DNA of 64,000 nucleotides from Rhodoplanes sp963712435 (lineage in GTDB: Bacteria > Pseudomonadota > Alphaproteobacteria > Rhizobiales > Xanthobacteraceae): contig CAVQIB010000001.1 in assembly GCA_963712435.1 (NCBI GenBank), positions 496,001-560,000 of the forward strand. The letters are read 5' to 3'. The notes beneath the pieces are model-generated. The model saw nothing but the letters and a program-made list of their open reading frames with translations, ran no database searches and was not told the origin of the DNA. The position numbers were made by a program, and so were the translations under genes. This document shows, in pieces, positions 47,687-64,000 of the stretch; within the stretch, counting starts at the first letter, position 1; each line of letters starts with the position of its first letter.

Positions 47687-49168
47687 TCAGTGCAGGTCTG
47701 ACCAGGCCTTCAGCGGCCGCAGCTGCGTCGAGCGCTTGTGCTTGTGCGTTTCCATGCGCCGCAGCACGTTGTCGAGCACGGCGATGCCTTCGTGGATGAA
47801 CGGGCCCTTGTTCAGCATGACGCATTCGGCGCGCTGCGCCATGGCGGCGTCGGTGAACTCGCCGCGCGAGGGCATGCCGCGCTTGACCAGGCTTTCCAGC
47901 ACTTGCGTCGCCCAGATCACCGGGACATGCGCCGCCTCGCACAGCCACAGGATTTCTTCCTGCACCTCGGACAGGCGCTCATAGCCGACCTCGACGGCGA
48001 GATCGCCGCGCGCGATCATCACCGCGAACGGATTGGCGCCGGCCGCCTGCACGATCAGGTCGGGCAGGTTGTCGAAGGCGAGCTGCGTCTCGATCTTGGC
48101 GACGATCGGCATCGGCGGACGGCCGGGGCGGCGCTTGGCGAGTTCGCTCTGCAGCAGCGCGATGTCCTTCGGCTCCTGCACGAAGGAATAGCTGACGATG
48201 TCGGCGTGCTCGGTGACGAAGTCGAGGTTCTGGATGTCGTCCGGCGTGAGCGGCGACAGATGCAACGCCGTGCCGGGGAAGTTGATGCCCTTTTCCTTCT
48301 GCAGGGGCTGCCCCTCCGGCGGCGTCCGCACGACGCGCAGCACCAGCCCGTCCTTGCGGACCTCGTCGATCACGCCCTGGATCAGCCCGTCCTTGATCGA
48401 CGCCGCCGCGCCGACCGCGACCTGCGTCATCACCGACGGCATCGTGCAGCTCGTCTGGAAGGCGAACTCGGCGTTCTCCGCAGGCTTGGCGAATGCGAGG
48501 AAGATGCGGTCGCCGGCCGCCACGGTCTTGCGCTCCGGCGGCGTCACGACGTAGCGGGTGCGGACCTTCGGTCCGGCCAGGTCCATCAGCACGAGACAGG
48601 AGCGCCGATGGGCGCGCGCCGCCGCGCGCACATTGGCGATCATGGCCGCCCACCGGTCGGCGTCGTCATGCGCGCAGTTGATGCGCGCGCAGTCCATTCC
48701 GGTGAGCACCAGATTTTCGACATGCGCCGGATCCTCGGCCGCCCGCTTCGACAGCGTGACCAGGATGCGGGTTTCGCGGCCGGGCGGCCGCGGACCGAGC
48801 ACCGCCTCGCAATGGCGGTGCAGCGCCTCCTCGCCATACAGGAAGTCCTCGCGCCGCGGCCGCAGCGGTTCGCTGTTGGCGTGGCTGATCATCTGCAGGT
48901 TGGCGATGATGGCGTTGAGGGTCGGCATGACCCGGCCCTCGCAGCGGCCGAGCGAGGCGAGGCCCCAGGGCGCAAGCGCGGCCTGCAGCGGCCGCATGTC
49001 GATCCGGCGCAGCGCCATGTAATAGGCAAGGTTCTCGGCGCTGGCGCGGAAATCGCTTCGCCGCAGCATCGGCGCCCACCGGCGCATCAGCTCGGCCGCC
49101 TCGGCGATCACCGTGTCGCGGACGCGCGTCAATTCGCTCGCAAGCGTTTTCGGATCGTCGGCCAGCAT
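47687..49168 (-). CDS. pyruvate kinase-like protein with N-terminal extension
   Basis: The ATG at 49168 gives 493 residues. The first 130 residues form a helical extension without recognised motif. From about residue 132 a pyruvate kinase barrel begins: RILVTLSK, DCARINCAHDD (the substrate Arg/Asn region, with AHDD for the usual SHG), LMDLAGPKVRT, a B-domain, IVAKIETQLAFDNL with the catalytic Lys, IARGDLAVEVGYERL, and PVIWATQVLESL. The C-terminal regulatory domain of normal pyruvate kinases is absent; only about 60 residues follow. It may be a bona fide kinase of a shorter class or a paralogue with altered function. Confidence 0.8.
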   Translation of the reverse strand: MLADDPKTLASELTRVRDTVIAEAAELMRRWAPMLRRSDFRASAENLAYYMALRRIDMRPLQAALAPWGLASLGRCEGRVMPTLNAIIANLQMISHANSEPLRPRREDFLYGEEALHRHCEAVLGPRPPGRETRILVTLSKRAAEDPAHVENLVLTGMDCARINCAHDDADRWAAMIANVRAAARAHRRSCLVLMDLAGPKVRTRYVVTPPERKTVAAGDRIFLAFAKPAENAEFAFQTSCTMPSVMTQVAVGAAASIKDGLIQGVIDEVRKDGLVLRVVRTPPEGQPLQKEKGINFPGTALHLSPLTPDDIQNLDFVTEHADIVSYSFVQEPKDIALLQSELAKRRPGRPPMPIVAKIETQLAFDNLPDLIVQAAGANPFAVMIARGDLAVEVGYERLSEVQEEILWLCEAAHVPVIWATQVLESLVKRGMPSRGEFTDAAMAQRAECVMLNKGPFIHEGIAVLDNVLRRMETHKHKRSTQLRPLKAWSDLH

Positions 49169-49578
49169 GGTCCGCAGCCATCCAGAGGGTCCCGTGGGCA
49201 ATATGACATCGACATGAACGCTCTGTGACAGCGCGCCGAGAACACAACGCTGCTGGGCACCTCCGTCGCCGATTCGTGCTTGGCGAGCGATCCGTCCTCG
49301 CGCTCTACCCGATCCCTCGCCCCGCTTCGATGCATGAAAGGTCGAAGCAAGCCGGTCGAAGATCGATTTCAGTGTCACGATGCGTCCATGAATTCTGTCA
49401 TCGTGACTTATTGTCACCCCGCTAAGCAATCGCGGCCCCGGTTCGACGAACCGAACGCAACCGTAGCGGCCGCATCCGCCGAGACAGGCTGTTCACCGAC
49501 AAGGTCACCGACAAGGTCGACCGAAAGGAGCCTGCCAGCACGCGCTTCGGCTCACTTCAATTGTTAGGCCCCCATTGC

Positions 49579-50195
49579 ATGACACAAAGCGCGTTGATCA
49601 AGTTGCACCTGGGCGCCTTCGACTGCGCCGTCGATGGCTGGGTCAACACCGACATCACACCGCATATTGCAGTCGCGAAAATTCCCGGCGCAGTACGCGT
49701 TCTTCACGCGCTCGGCAAGCTGAACGAGACGCGCTATGCCCAGCACCGCGAGGGGCGCTTTCGGTCTCTCAAGTACATGGACCTCACAAAACCCCTTCCA
49801 TATCCCAGCGGTTCGGTGGCGGCGGTGTTCAGTAGCCATGTCGTCGAGCATCTTTTTCCCGACGAGGTCGAGCGTCTGATTAGGGAGATTGATCGCGTTC
49901 TGGCGCCGGACGGCGTGTGTCGGGTCTCCGTCCCCGATCTCGATAAGGCGCTTACCGCCTACACGCGTGACAATCCGGAGGAGTTTCTCGAGATTTTATT
50001 CGCAGTGAAACAGCGCAAGGATATCAACCACGGCCATCATTGGGGATACACCGGTCCGTCACTGAAAAGGCTCTTCGAGGCCGCTCGGCTTCGCCAGACT
50101 GCGAAGAGATGGAGTATCGAACAGGCCGATGTCCCGACATCGACCGGCTCGACAACAGGCCGGACGAGCTGCTCTTCGTCGAGGCTGTGAAATGA
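49579..50195 (+). CDS. SAM-dependent methyltransferase (type 11), frameshifted
   Basis: Start at ATG 49579 (MTQSALIKLHLGAFDCAVDGWVNTDI). Methyltransferase core: YMDLTKPLPYPSGSVAAVFSSHVVEHL, the post-motif II DxxxxxxxxEH pattern, and EIDRVLAPDGVCRVSVPDLDKAL. Such short class I methyltransferases are usually found among envelope polysaccharide genes. A shift near 50085-50105 breaks the end; the conserved tail GRCPDIDRLDNRPDELLFVEAVK lies in another frame and stops at 50193-50195. About 205 residues intact. Confidence 0.8.
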
Positions 50196-50472
50196 CGGCT
50201 TCGATGCGGTCCGGCCGACCACAGGCGGCGCCGCGTCACGGCCGAGCCGAGCAACCGCAGTCGTTTGATATGAGCCGGAGCAGGTGGCCGGGTCGTCGCG
50301 GTTCGAGCGACAGAGCCGAGCATGCGAATTGCGGGAGAACCGGCGGGGACAGAAGTCGCTTCGCGCCCAGATATGTCTTGGCCTGTCGACGCGCGCCCGC
50401 CCGGCCAGGGGAGCACCGGCTCCTTCTCCGCAGCCTTTGCCTTTCAGGCACAATACCGCTGGACCGAAACAG
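50196..50472. other. stretch between methyltransferase and rrn terminator
   Basis: 277 bases without a credible ORF, repeat or RNA. It separates the convergent ends of the methyltransferase gene and the rrn operon. Confidence 0.5.
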
Positions 50473-50506
50473 AAAAACGCCCGTCGGGGCTGCCGACGGG
50501 CGTTTT
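50473..50506 (-). terminator. rrn operon terminator
   Basis: Perfect 10-bp stem CGCCCGTCGG (50478-50487) / CCGACGGGCG (50493-50502) with a 5-base loop. On the minus strand it is followed by TTTTTCTG, and on the plus strand by TTTT. It therefore ends the rrn operon 40 bases after 5S and may also serve the convergent methyltransferase gene. Confidence 0.9.
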
Positions 50507-50545
50507 CGGTATGTGTCATCGTGAAGAGGAAATCCGTCCTTGGCA

Positions 50546-50662
50546 GGCCTGGCAGCGACCTACTCTCCCAAGTCTTGAGACTTAGTACCATCGGCGCTGG
50601 GGAGTTTAACGGCCGAGTTCGGGATGGGATCGGGTTCAGGCTCCCCGCTAAAACCACCAGGC
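50546..50662 (-). rRNA. rrf: 5S ribosomal RNA
   Basis: Minus strand reads GCCTGGTGGTTTTAGCGGGG at the 5' side, the universal CCCGAACTCGG, GCCGATGGTACT, and GGGAGAGTAGGTCGCTGCCA near the 3' end. The terminal GCCTGG and CCAGGC pair. About 117 bases, in the usual place after 23S. Confidence 0.93.
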
Positions 50663-50845
50663 CGGCGAAGGACGGATGTGAAGCAAGCGTTTGGGCGCAA
50701 GCAAGCCGCGCAATCCTCGGGGGTGACCCGTGGACTTTGCGGCGCATGCGCTGGTCTTTCTGTTTCAATGGATTGCCGGGTCTAACCCGGCGAATCGCTA
50801 AGCCAAATCGCGCGTCGCGCGATGGACATTGACTAATGAGAGCGA

Positions 50846-53668
<2,823 letters not shown>

Positions 53669-54014
53669 CTCTCATTATCAATGCCCACCCACTCGGCGTG
53701 GCGCTGAACGAACGAGGTCACAAGGACCCGCCCGCGCAGCCGGACATTGATTAGAAAGACCAGCTTGCTTCGAGATCGATCCGACGGCCCTGCGGTCACG
53801 CAGAGCCGACAAAGACAACGGCCGCGGCGCCGCATCTTGCGATGCGGGCTGCGCCCGAAATCCTGGAGATAGCGCGCCCGCGCAGGACTTTCATCCCGCC
53901 CGAACGCTCGGAGCGATCTCCTCTTCACGATGTCAGATATCACGCGGCGGGGAAAAGCCTGTCAGCCATTCGACGCCGCGAAACGAGTAACTTCCTGGAC
54001 GAACTCATACCCGC
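53669..54014. other. rrn internal spacer (23S to tRNA-Ala)
   Basis: 346 bases of transcribed spacer. It starts with the 5' arm of the 23S processing stem; nothing else is recognised. Confidence 0.6.
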
Positions 54015-54090
54015 TGGTGGAGCCAGACGGGATCGAACCGACGACCTCCTGCTTGCAAAGCAGGCGCTCTCCCAACTGAGCTATGGCCCC
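54015..54090 (-). tRNA. tRNA-Ala (TGC)
   Basis: Minus strand starts GGGGCCATAGCTCAGTTGGG, with anticodon loop CTTTGCAAG (TGC), T-loop GGTTCGATCC and a genomic CCA end. All four arms pair. It is the standard rrn spacer tRNA. Confidence 0.97.
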
Positions 54091-54170
54091 GTAAGTTGTC
54101 AGCAGATCGCAGTCATCAAACCGTAACGCGAGCTCGCGCACGGTCGCTGTCTGCATCGGCCGCCGGGAAC

Positions 54171-54247
54171 TGGTGGGCCTGGGAAGATTTGAACTTCCGA
54201 CCTCACGCTTATCAAGCGCGCGCTCTAACCAGCTGAGCTACAAGCCC
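54171..54247 (-). tRNA. tRNA-Ile (GAT)
   Basis: Minus strand starts GGGCTTGTAGCTCAGCTGG, with anticodon loop TTGATAAG (GAT), T-arm GGAAGTTCAAATCTTCC and a genomic CCA end. It lies between 16S and tRNA-Ala as in most alphaproteobacterial rrn operons. Confidence 0.97.
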
Positions 54248-54427
54248 CCGGTCGGCCGCCCTGCAGCCGACCTCAAGCGGTCGACCGAGCGCGGCGCGAG
54301 CTCGTCCACGAAGAAAGAGAAACGAAGACGGCGGTGTCCCGCCAGTGGGCGCATTCGACCGAGATCGAACCGCCCTGATGTTTCCAAGAGATCCGATAGA
54401 GGACGCGTGAGGCGCCTCTGAGGGATC

Positions 54428-55922
<1,495 letters not shown>

Positions 55923-56289
55923 TTGGATGAGAACTTTACCCGGCTGGTCACTCACGTTTTGACGAGGTCCCACTCTGACCGTGCAGACGATTGCTCGCCT
56001 GCACACTCACAGTGTTGACCTGAAACGTGTACCGCCGAAGTCTCGTCCGGCCGCCCTCTCGAAGGATTGCTCCTTCGCGAAAAGCGGCCCGCAAGGACTC
56101 CGCCGTCCACGTTTCTCTTTCTTCCGATTTACTTGTCAAAGAGCCCGGAGAACAAACGTCCCCCAATCTATGCAATTAGCGATCGATACGTCCGCCCCCG
56201 ATCGACTTCGGGTGCGTTCTCCACCAAACATCGTTGAGGAGCTTCAGAGGCACGTCATCGCACCGAGGCGGCGGCGCACCGTGAGGTCT
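55923..56289 (-). other. rrn leader
   Basis: About 365 bases between the promoter and the 16S 5' end, with no credible ORF. It should contain the 16S processing stem and antitermination signals, not individually recognised. Confidence 0.6.
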
Positions 56290-56318
56290 TTATATGCCCC
56301 CTCGCCACGGATTGTCAA
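56290..56318 (-). promoter_or_regulatory. rrn promoter
   Basis: Minus strand TTGACA (56313-56318), exactly 17 bases, then ATATAA (56290-56295). Near-consensus sigma-70 boxes about 370 bases upstream of the 16S 5' end, and the best promoter seen in the window. Confidence 0.85.
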
Positions 56319-56575
56319 CCCGCCTTGAGAGCGCGTGGAAACCCGTACATCGAGGGCCGCACCAGGGCGAAAATCGCGGCCTGAGCGCGGCCGCCCATCG
56401 CAGGCCCGCCACACCTGCCGAGATATGGGACTTCCTCCACTAATTCCAAGCCCTTGAGCCGCACTGCCGCCACAATGCCGGCACTTTGTGTCCGCTCGGG
56501 ACAGGGGGCGCCATCCAGATTTCGCTTGCCGCAACATCGACGCGCAATGCCCAGCAATGCGTAACGGGCCGCGCG

Positions 56576-58621
56576 ATGAGGCAAGTGGAAGCGGGGATGG
56601 TGGAGCGGTCCGCTTGCGACCGCTCGACGTGGGGGAATGGGGACTTGACGCAGGGCAGGACGCAGGGCTTGCACGACCCGGACCAGGGGTCGGCGATCCT
56701 GGATATCGGTAACGAGCCGCCGCTCTCGGTCGACGGCGAGGTCGGCGAGCTCGACCATCGGCGCATATCCGTACAATGGTTCAGCGCCACGATCTTGACC
56801 GGCCTGTGCGGCGCCGCCCTGATGGGGGGCGCCGTTTTTGCTGCGCTCGACGGCGAGGCCAATTTCGCCGCCAGTCCTGAGCTTTATGAGGCGGGTCTGC
56901 GCGGGACCCTCAGCCAGGCCGAGCGCGGAGCGCCGCGCAAGGCCGACCGGCTTCCCGCTCCGAGCGAGAGCGTCGCCGCGCGCCAGACGATCCGGGTCTC
57001 GACCACGGCCCGCGCTGGGCGACCGCGAGGTGGTCCGCGTGCGGCCTTATATGCGCGTCGCCGCCAATCTGTCGCTCTCGCTCACCGAGGCCGCCACCAT
57101 TCCTCCGTTCAATCCGCAGAAGCTGCTGGCGGAACCCGGAGCGAGCGCGGGCGCGAGCGAGGAATCGCCGGCGGCGGCGCCCGACGCCGCGGTGTCCTAC
57201 GTCACGCGCGATCTCGCGAGCGTATTGCCGAAGGCGAAGCTCGCGCTGTCGATCCCGCTCGACGAGGTCGTGGCGCGCGTGCGCGAAGCCGCCGAACTGG
57301 ACCGGGGCGAGCTCGGCCCAATACGCCTCCGCCGACTTCCCCGGCAATGTGCGGCTTGCTTATGCCGCCGAAGGCGATGTCGACCCCTATGCGGGGTTCG
57401 AGGCGCGCATCATTCCCGAGAATGTGACGCTGCTTCCCAAGACCGCGAACCAGACGACCGGCGGCGGGGCGAACGCCAATGAACGCGTCGTCATCATCAA
57501 GAAGACCGAACTCGGTTGCGTCGATCCTGCGCGACCTCGGGGCGATCCCGGAGGAAATCAAGCCGATCGCCGGCCTGCTCGGGCCGCGCGGGCGCGACGG
57601 GGGTCTCAGGGACGGGCAGAAGCTGCGCGTCCTGCTGACGCCGGTTCCCGGCGGTTCGCGCATGCAGCCCGCGCGCGTGATCCTCGCCGGGGAGGCCGGG
57701 ACCGAAGCGATCGTCGCGCTCTCCGACCTCGGCAGATACGTTTCGGTCGACGTGCAGAGCGCCGAGACGCAGGTCGCCGATGCGGAGGAGGAGAACGACG
57801 ACGGCACCGGCGTGCGGCTCTACCAGAGCCTCTACGAGACGGCGCTGCGCAACAATATCCCGCGCCCGGTGATCGAAGACCTCGTGCGCATCTACTCCTA
57901 CGACGTCGATTTCCAGCGCAGGGCGCAGCCAGGCGATGCGTTCGAGGTGCTCTATTCCGGCGAGGACGACAATGCGAGCGGCAGGCAGGACGTGCTGTTC
58001 GCCCTGCTCAGCGTCGGCGGCGAGCTCAAGAAGTTTTATCGCTTCCAGTCGTCCGACGACGGGCTGGTCGACTACTACGACGAGACCGGCAAGAGCGCGA
58101 AGAAATTCCTGGTGCGCAAACCGCTGGCCGACGGACTGATGCGCTCGGGCTTCGGGTCGCGGCATCATCCGATTCTCGGCTACACCAAGATGCACACCGG
58201 CGTCGACTGGTCCGCCCCGATGGGAACGCCGGTTTTCGCCTCGGGCAACGGCATGATCGAAAAGGTGGGCTGGGAATCGGGCTACGGAAAATATATCCGC
58301 ATCAAGCATGCGAACGGCTACCAGACCGCCTACGGCCATCTCACCGCCTATGCGCGCGGGGCCGCCGAAGGCGCCCGCGTGCGCCAGGGCCAGGTGATCG
58401 GGTTCGTCGGCTCGACCGGCCTCTCCACCGGCGCGCATCTGCACTACGAAATCGTGGTTAATGGCCGCTTCGTCGACCCGATGCGGGTGCGGCTGCCGCG
58501 CGGGCGCGCGCTCGACGGGCCGGTGCTCGCGAGCTTCGAGCGCGAGCGCGACCGGATCGATGCGATGACGACGCGCCAGCCCTCGCGGGTCGCCCAGACC
58601 GCGTCGGCCAAGGGGCGGTGA
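56576..58621 (+). CDS. M23 (LytM) peptidoglycan endopeptidase, three frameshifts
   Basis: The start at ATG 56576 is tentative. A membrane anchor FSATILTGLCGAALMGGAVFAAL is followed by a long periplasmic region and a C-terminal LytM domain: SRHHPILGYTKMHTGVDWSAPMGTPV (zinc ligands H and D), YGHLTAY, and GLSTGAHLHYEIVVNG (final H ligands). Shifts near 57015, 57310 and 57515 break the middle; joined frames give about 680 residues. The layout matches the large M23 peptidases of Bradyrhizobium, which act in cell-wall remodelling. The breaks are probably errors, since the conserved sequence continues across each. Confidence 0.87.
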
Positions 58622-58696
58622 CGCGGCCTGCAAGCAACCGAGCGAACGAAGCGTGCCGCCGCGTGCATCCGCGGCGCATGGGGTTTCCCGGCTGAC

Positions 58697-59263
58697 TCAA
58701 TCCGACGCGAAAGTCCGCGCGAACAGGCTCGTCACATCGATGTCGAGGCCGGGCGGGTCGAGGCGAAGACCGCCGTCGCGGACAATGCGGGTGAGGATCG
58801 CGTCGCCCGTCCCGCGGGCGTGGTGGATGACGACCGGCCGCTCCGGATCGAAGATCAGATAATGCGCGACGCTCGCGAGGCGGAAGTAGCCGGCAAGTTT
58901 GGCCGCGGCGTCGATATGGCGGGTTGAAGGCGACAGCACCTCGACGAGGATCGCCGGATTGGGAACTTCAACCGCGGAACGCGGAAGTTTCGCCCCACAA
59001 TAGACGAGGGCGTCCGGCTCGTGCGCGGTATGGGCGTCGACCCGCACCGTCATGCCGTCAGGCAACATGTGGCACGGCAGACCCGCCCTGCGGATGCCAT
59101 CCGCAAGCGCCGTCTGAACCGCGAATTTCAGCTCCGCATGCGCCGCGCGCTCGGGCGTCATCGCGTAGACGACGCCGTTGTAAAGCTCGTAACGTCCGGG
59201 CTGCGCCTCGGCCCAGGCGAGGAATTCGTCGACGGTCATCAGGCTTTTTCGCGCGGCGGTCAT
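58697..59263 (-). CDS. Uma2 family (DUF820) nuclease-fold protein
   Basis: Start at ATG 59263 (MTAARKSLMTVDEFLAWAE), 188 residues. YELYNGVVYAMTPERAAHAELK, HEPDALVYCG with the conserved Asp, and PAILVEVLSPSTRHIDAAAKLAGYFRLASVAHYLIFD with the catalytic Glu and downstream Lys. An intact, second copy of the Uma2 family in the window, but well diverged from the one at 33.3 kb. The target and role are not known. The open frame upstream of 59263 runs through antisense clpB sequence and is not coding. Confidence 0.88.
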   Translation of the reverse strand: MTAARKSLMTVDEFLAWAEAQPGRYELYNGVVYAMTPERAAHAELKFAVQTALADGIRRAGLPCHMLPDGMTVRVDAHTAHEPDALVYCGAKLPRSAVEVPNPAILVEVLSPSTRHIDAAAKLAGYFRLASVAHYLIFDPERPVVIHHARGTGDAILTRIVRDGGLRLDPPGLDIDVTSLFARTFASD

Positions 59264-59331
59264 CGTTCCTTCGTGCCGGTTTGCCGACCACTCACCTCCC
59301 CCGCACGCACGGGGGAGGATTGAGTCGGCCC

Positions 59332-61940
<2,609 letters not shown>

Positions 61941-62177
61941 GGGTCTTCCCTCCTGCCGGCCGCCCGAGAAGGCGCGGCCGGTGTATCGTCATGGGCGCCG
62001 CAATGACGCCTTCGATAACGGCTCGGCGGCCCGTGCAGGCGCCGCCTGTCCGAGATGTAGGAGGGGCCGACGCGCCCTCGGAAGGGGGACGAGCCGGGCG
62101 GAATTCGCGGGCGGCCGGTCTAGGCACTCCGCATCCGAGTGGCTATCAGGTGCGCTGCACGCGAAAGGCACCGTCCA

Positions 62178-62953
62178 GTGTCAAGCGCCCGCATCCAGTC
62201 GATCTATCGCTACCCGGTGAAGGGGCTCTCGCCGCAGGCGCTGCCGCGCGCGCCGCTTGCGGTCGGCCAGACCCTGCCCGTGCGACCGGCTCTATGCCAT
62301 CGAGAACGGGCCGTCGGGCTTCGACCCGGCGGCGCCGGCCTATTTCCCCAAGCAGCGCTTCCTCATGCTGATGCGGAACGAGCGGCTCGCCGGCGCTCGA
62401 CACACGGTTCGACGAGGCCACGCACACGCTGAGCATCGCCGACGAGCGGCGAGGAGGCGGCGCAGCGGCGACCTGCGCACGGCCGAAGGCCGCGCCGCGA
62501 TCGAGGCCTTCTTCGCCCGCTATTGCGCGAACGAGCTGCGCGGACCGCCGAAGATCCTGCACGCGGACGGGCACAGCTTCTCCGACGTGGCGCGGAAGGT
62601 CGTCTCGATCATCAATCTCGCCTCGGTCGCGGCGATCGAGACGGCCGTCGGCGCGCCGGTCGATCCGCTGCGCTTCCGCGGCAATGTCTACGTGTCCGGC
62701 TGGCCGGCCTGGCGGGAATTCGACCTGGTCGGACAGGAGATCGCCGATCGGCGCGCTGCGCGGCTGCGCGTGGTCAAGCGCATCGAGCGCTGCGCCGCGA
62801 CCAATGTGGAGCCCGTACACCGGCATCCGCGACATGAACATCCCGAAGACGCTGATGCAGTGCTTCGACCATGCCGACTGCGGCGTCTATGCCGAAGTCA
62901 TCGCCGCGGGCGAGATCGCGGTCGGCGACTGCATCGACGCGGGCGGCGAATGA
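62178..62953 (+). CDS. MOSC domain protein, several frameshifts
   Basis: The GTG at 62178 opens SSARIQSIYRYPVKGLSP, the N-terminal beta-barrel start of MOSC proteins. FDPAAPAYFPKQRFLML follows, then HADGHSFSDVARKVVSIINLAS, RFRGNVYVSGWPAWREFD and RCAATNVEP, with the conserved Cys of the MOSC fold, ending GEIAVGDCI. MOSC proteins handle sulfur from cysteine desulfurases or molybdenum cofactor; the exact reaction is not known. Shifts near 62283, 62395, 62455 and 62815 break the frame. About 257 residues intact. Confidence 0.82.
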
Positions 62954-63113
62954 ATTCCCACATTGGAGACGCACGAGCCCTGATGTCCTACATCGCCGCA
63001 ATTCGGCAAGCGCCTCGCCTCGCAACAGCCCCTCCTCCCTAACCCTCCCGCAAGGGGGAGGGAGGAGAGGCGGCGCTGAGCAAGCCGCGCCGGCGCCGCA
63101 AAGCCGAGTCGCC

Positions 63114-64000
63114 ATGCAGATCCGTCGTCGGCGCCGGCGTGATCGGGCTCGCGATCGGGCGCGCGGCCGCGCTGCGCGGCCACGACGTGATCGTCGCCGA
63201 GGCGGACGGGCAGATCGGCACCGGCATCTCGTCGCGCAACAGCGAGGTGATCCACGCCGGCATCTATTATCCGACCGGCTCGCTGCGCGCGCGGCACTGC
63301 GTGCGCGGGCGGCACATGCTCTACGCGTACTGCGCCTCGCACGGCGTTCCGCACAGCAAGATGCGGCAAGCTGATCGTCGCCACCCGCGAGGCCGAGATC
63401 GCCAAGATCGAGGCGCTGCTCAAGCAAGCGGCCAGGCGAACGGCGTCGAAGGCATGCGCGTCATCGACGGCGCGGAGGCGAAGGCGATGGAGCCGGCGCT
63501 CGCCTGCGTCGCCGCGCTGCATTCGCCCGAGACCGGCATCATCGACAGCCACCGCCTGATGCTGGCGCTGCGCGGCGACATCGAGGATCGCGGCGGGTCG
63601 ATCGCGCTTCGACACGCCGATCGAGCGGACTGGCGCGCCGCGCCGACGGCTGGGAGGTGCGCTATCGGCGGCGCCGAGCCCGGCGCGCTCGTCGTCGACG
63701 CGGTGGTGAATGCGGCGGGCCTCGGCGCGCAGGCGCTGGCGCGCGCGACCGAAGGCTATCCGCCGGCGCGCGTGCCCAAGCTGGTGCTCGCCAAGGGCAA
63801 CTACTTCCAGATATGCGGGCCGTCCGGTTTTCTCCCGGCTGATCTATCCGGCCCCGGTGGAGGGCGGACTCGGCACCCATGTCACGCTCGACCTCGCCGG
63901 GCGCATGCGCTTCGGCCCCGATGTCGAGTGGATCGAAAGCGAGAGCTATGCCGTCGATGCGCGCCGCGCCGAGTCGTTCTATGCGAGCGTCCGGACCTAT
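63114..64000 (+). CDS. FAD-dependent oxidoreductase (LhgO/DAO-like), partial and frameshifted
   Basis: The gene runs off the window. Dinucleotide-binding motif VVGAGVIGLAIGRAAALRG, then ISSRNSEVIHAGIYYPTGSLRARHCVRG, a hallmark of the L-2-hydroxyglutarate oxidase (LhgO) group, and GIIDSHRLMLALRGD. Later NAAGLGAQALARATEG and KLVLAKGNYF follow. Shifts near 63125, 63365, 63428, 63608, 63660 and 63838 break the visible part. The ATG at 63114 is a likely start. The enzyme family oxidises 2-hydroxy acids with FAD; the precise substrate is uncertain. Confidence 0.8.

Noticed and set aside
54015..54247. tRNA genes as integration sites for a mobile element
   Set aside because: No integrase, no duplicated tRNA 3' end and no accessory genes are next to them; they are the ordinary rrn spacer tRNAs.

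Overview
The window is high-GC DNA from an alphaproteobacterium, most likely Hyphomicrobiales near Nitrobacteraceae/Xanthobacteraceae. This rests on the Rhizobiales-type 16S and 23S sequence (with a helix-9 intervening sequence in the 23S), a SAM-II riboswitch before metZ, the double-length Dcd, an HpnP-like radical SAM protein, ApaG, RpoD ending in LRSFLDN, and REP-like palindromes. Assignment below order level is inference. Many core genes (rpoD, dnaG, clpB, cysK, metZ) carry single-base frameshifts although the protein on both sides is well conserved. Most look like sequence or assembly errors, so these genes are annotated as full-length loci with the break noted.

Layout. 0-10 kb: end of the suc operon (sucA, sucB), an SDR oxidoreductase, an Omp25-like barrel, leuB, a sulfite oxidase/cytochrome c pair (sorA-sorB-like) and asd with its terminator. 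10-18 kb: a caspase-fold/TPR protein that has lost both catalytic residues, a B12/radical-SAM HpnP-like protein followed by a large unknown protein with a DxDTT motif, and an AsmA-like protein. 18-25 kb: apaG, an overlapping operon of OpgC-type acyltransferase plus two SGNH proteins (one catalytically dead), metZ under promoter + SAM-II aptamer + terminator, dcd, and cysK.

25-36 kb: an accessory patch next to the dnaG-rpoD pair. Upstream lies a restriction-modification-like trio (C5 methyltransferase, GIY-YIG nuclease, Vsr). Downstream, beginning at a diverged duplicate of the rpoD 3' end, lie a HicA/DUF1902 toxin-antitoxin pair, a Uma2 nuclease and a ParDE-like pair. 36-50 kb: a small channel-like membrane protein, GNAT, Cys-less Rrf2, quinone oxidoreductase, phnM and a DUF1045 phosphoesterase, an acyltransferase, a DevBCA-like ABC exporter, an MFS transporter, an atypical pyruvate kinase and a methyltransferase.

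50-56.3 kb: a complete rrn operon on the minus strand (promoter - 16S - tRNA-Ile - tRNA-Ala - 23S - 5S - terminator). 56-64 kb: M23 peptidase, a second Uma2 protein, clpB, a MOSC protein and a truncated FAD oxidoreductase running off the end. The most interesting candidates for new biology are the HpnP-like/DxDTT pair, the OpgC-SGNH-SGNH operon, the methyltransferase/GIY-YIG/Vsr trio, the rpoD 3'-end duplication with adjacent toxin-antitoxin genes, and a two-copy structured intergenic element (4.9 kb and 47.6 kb).
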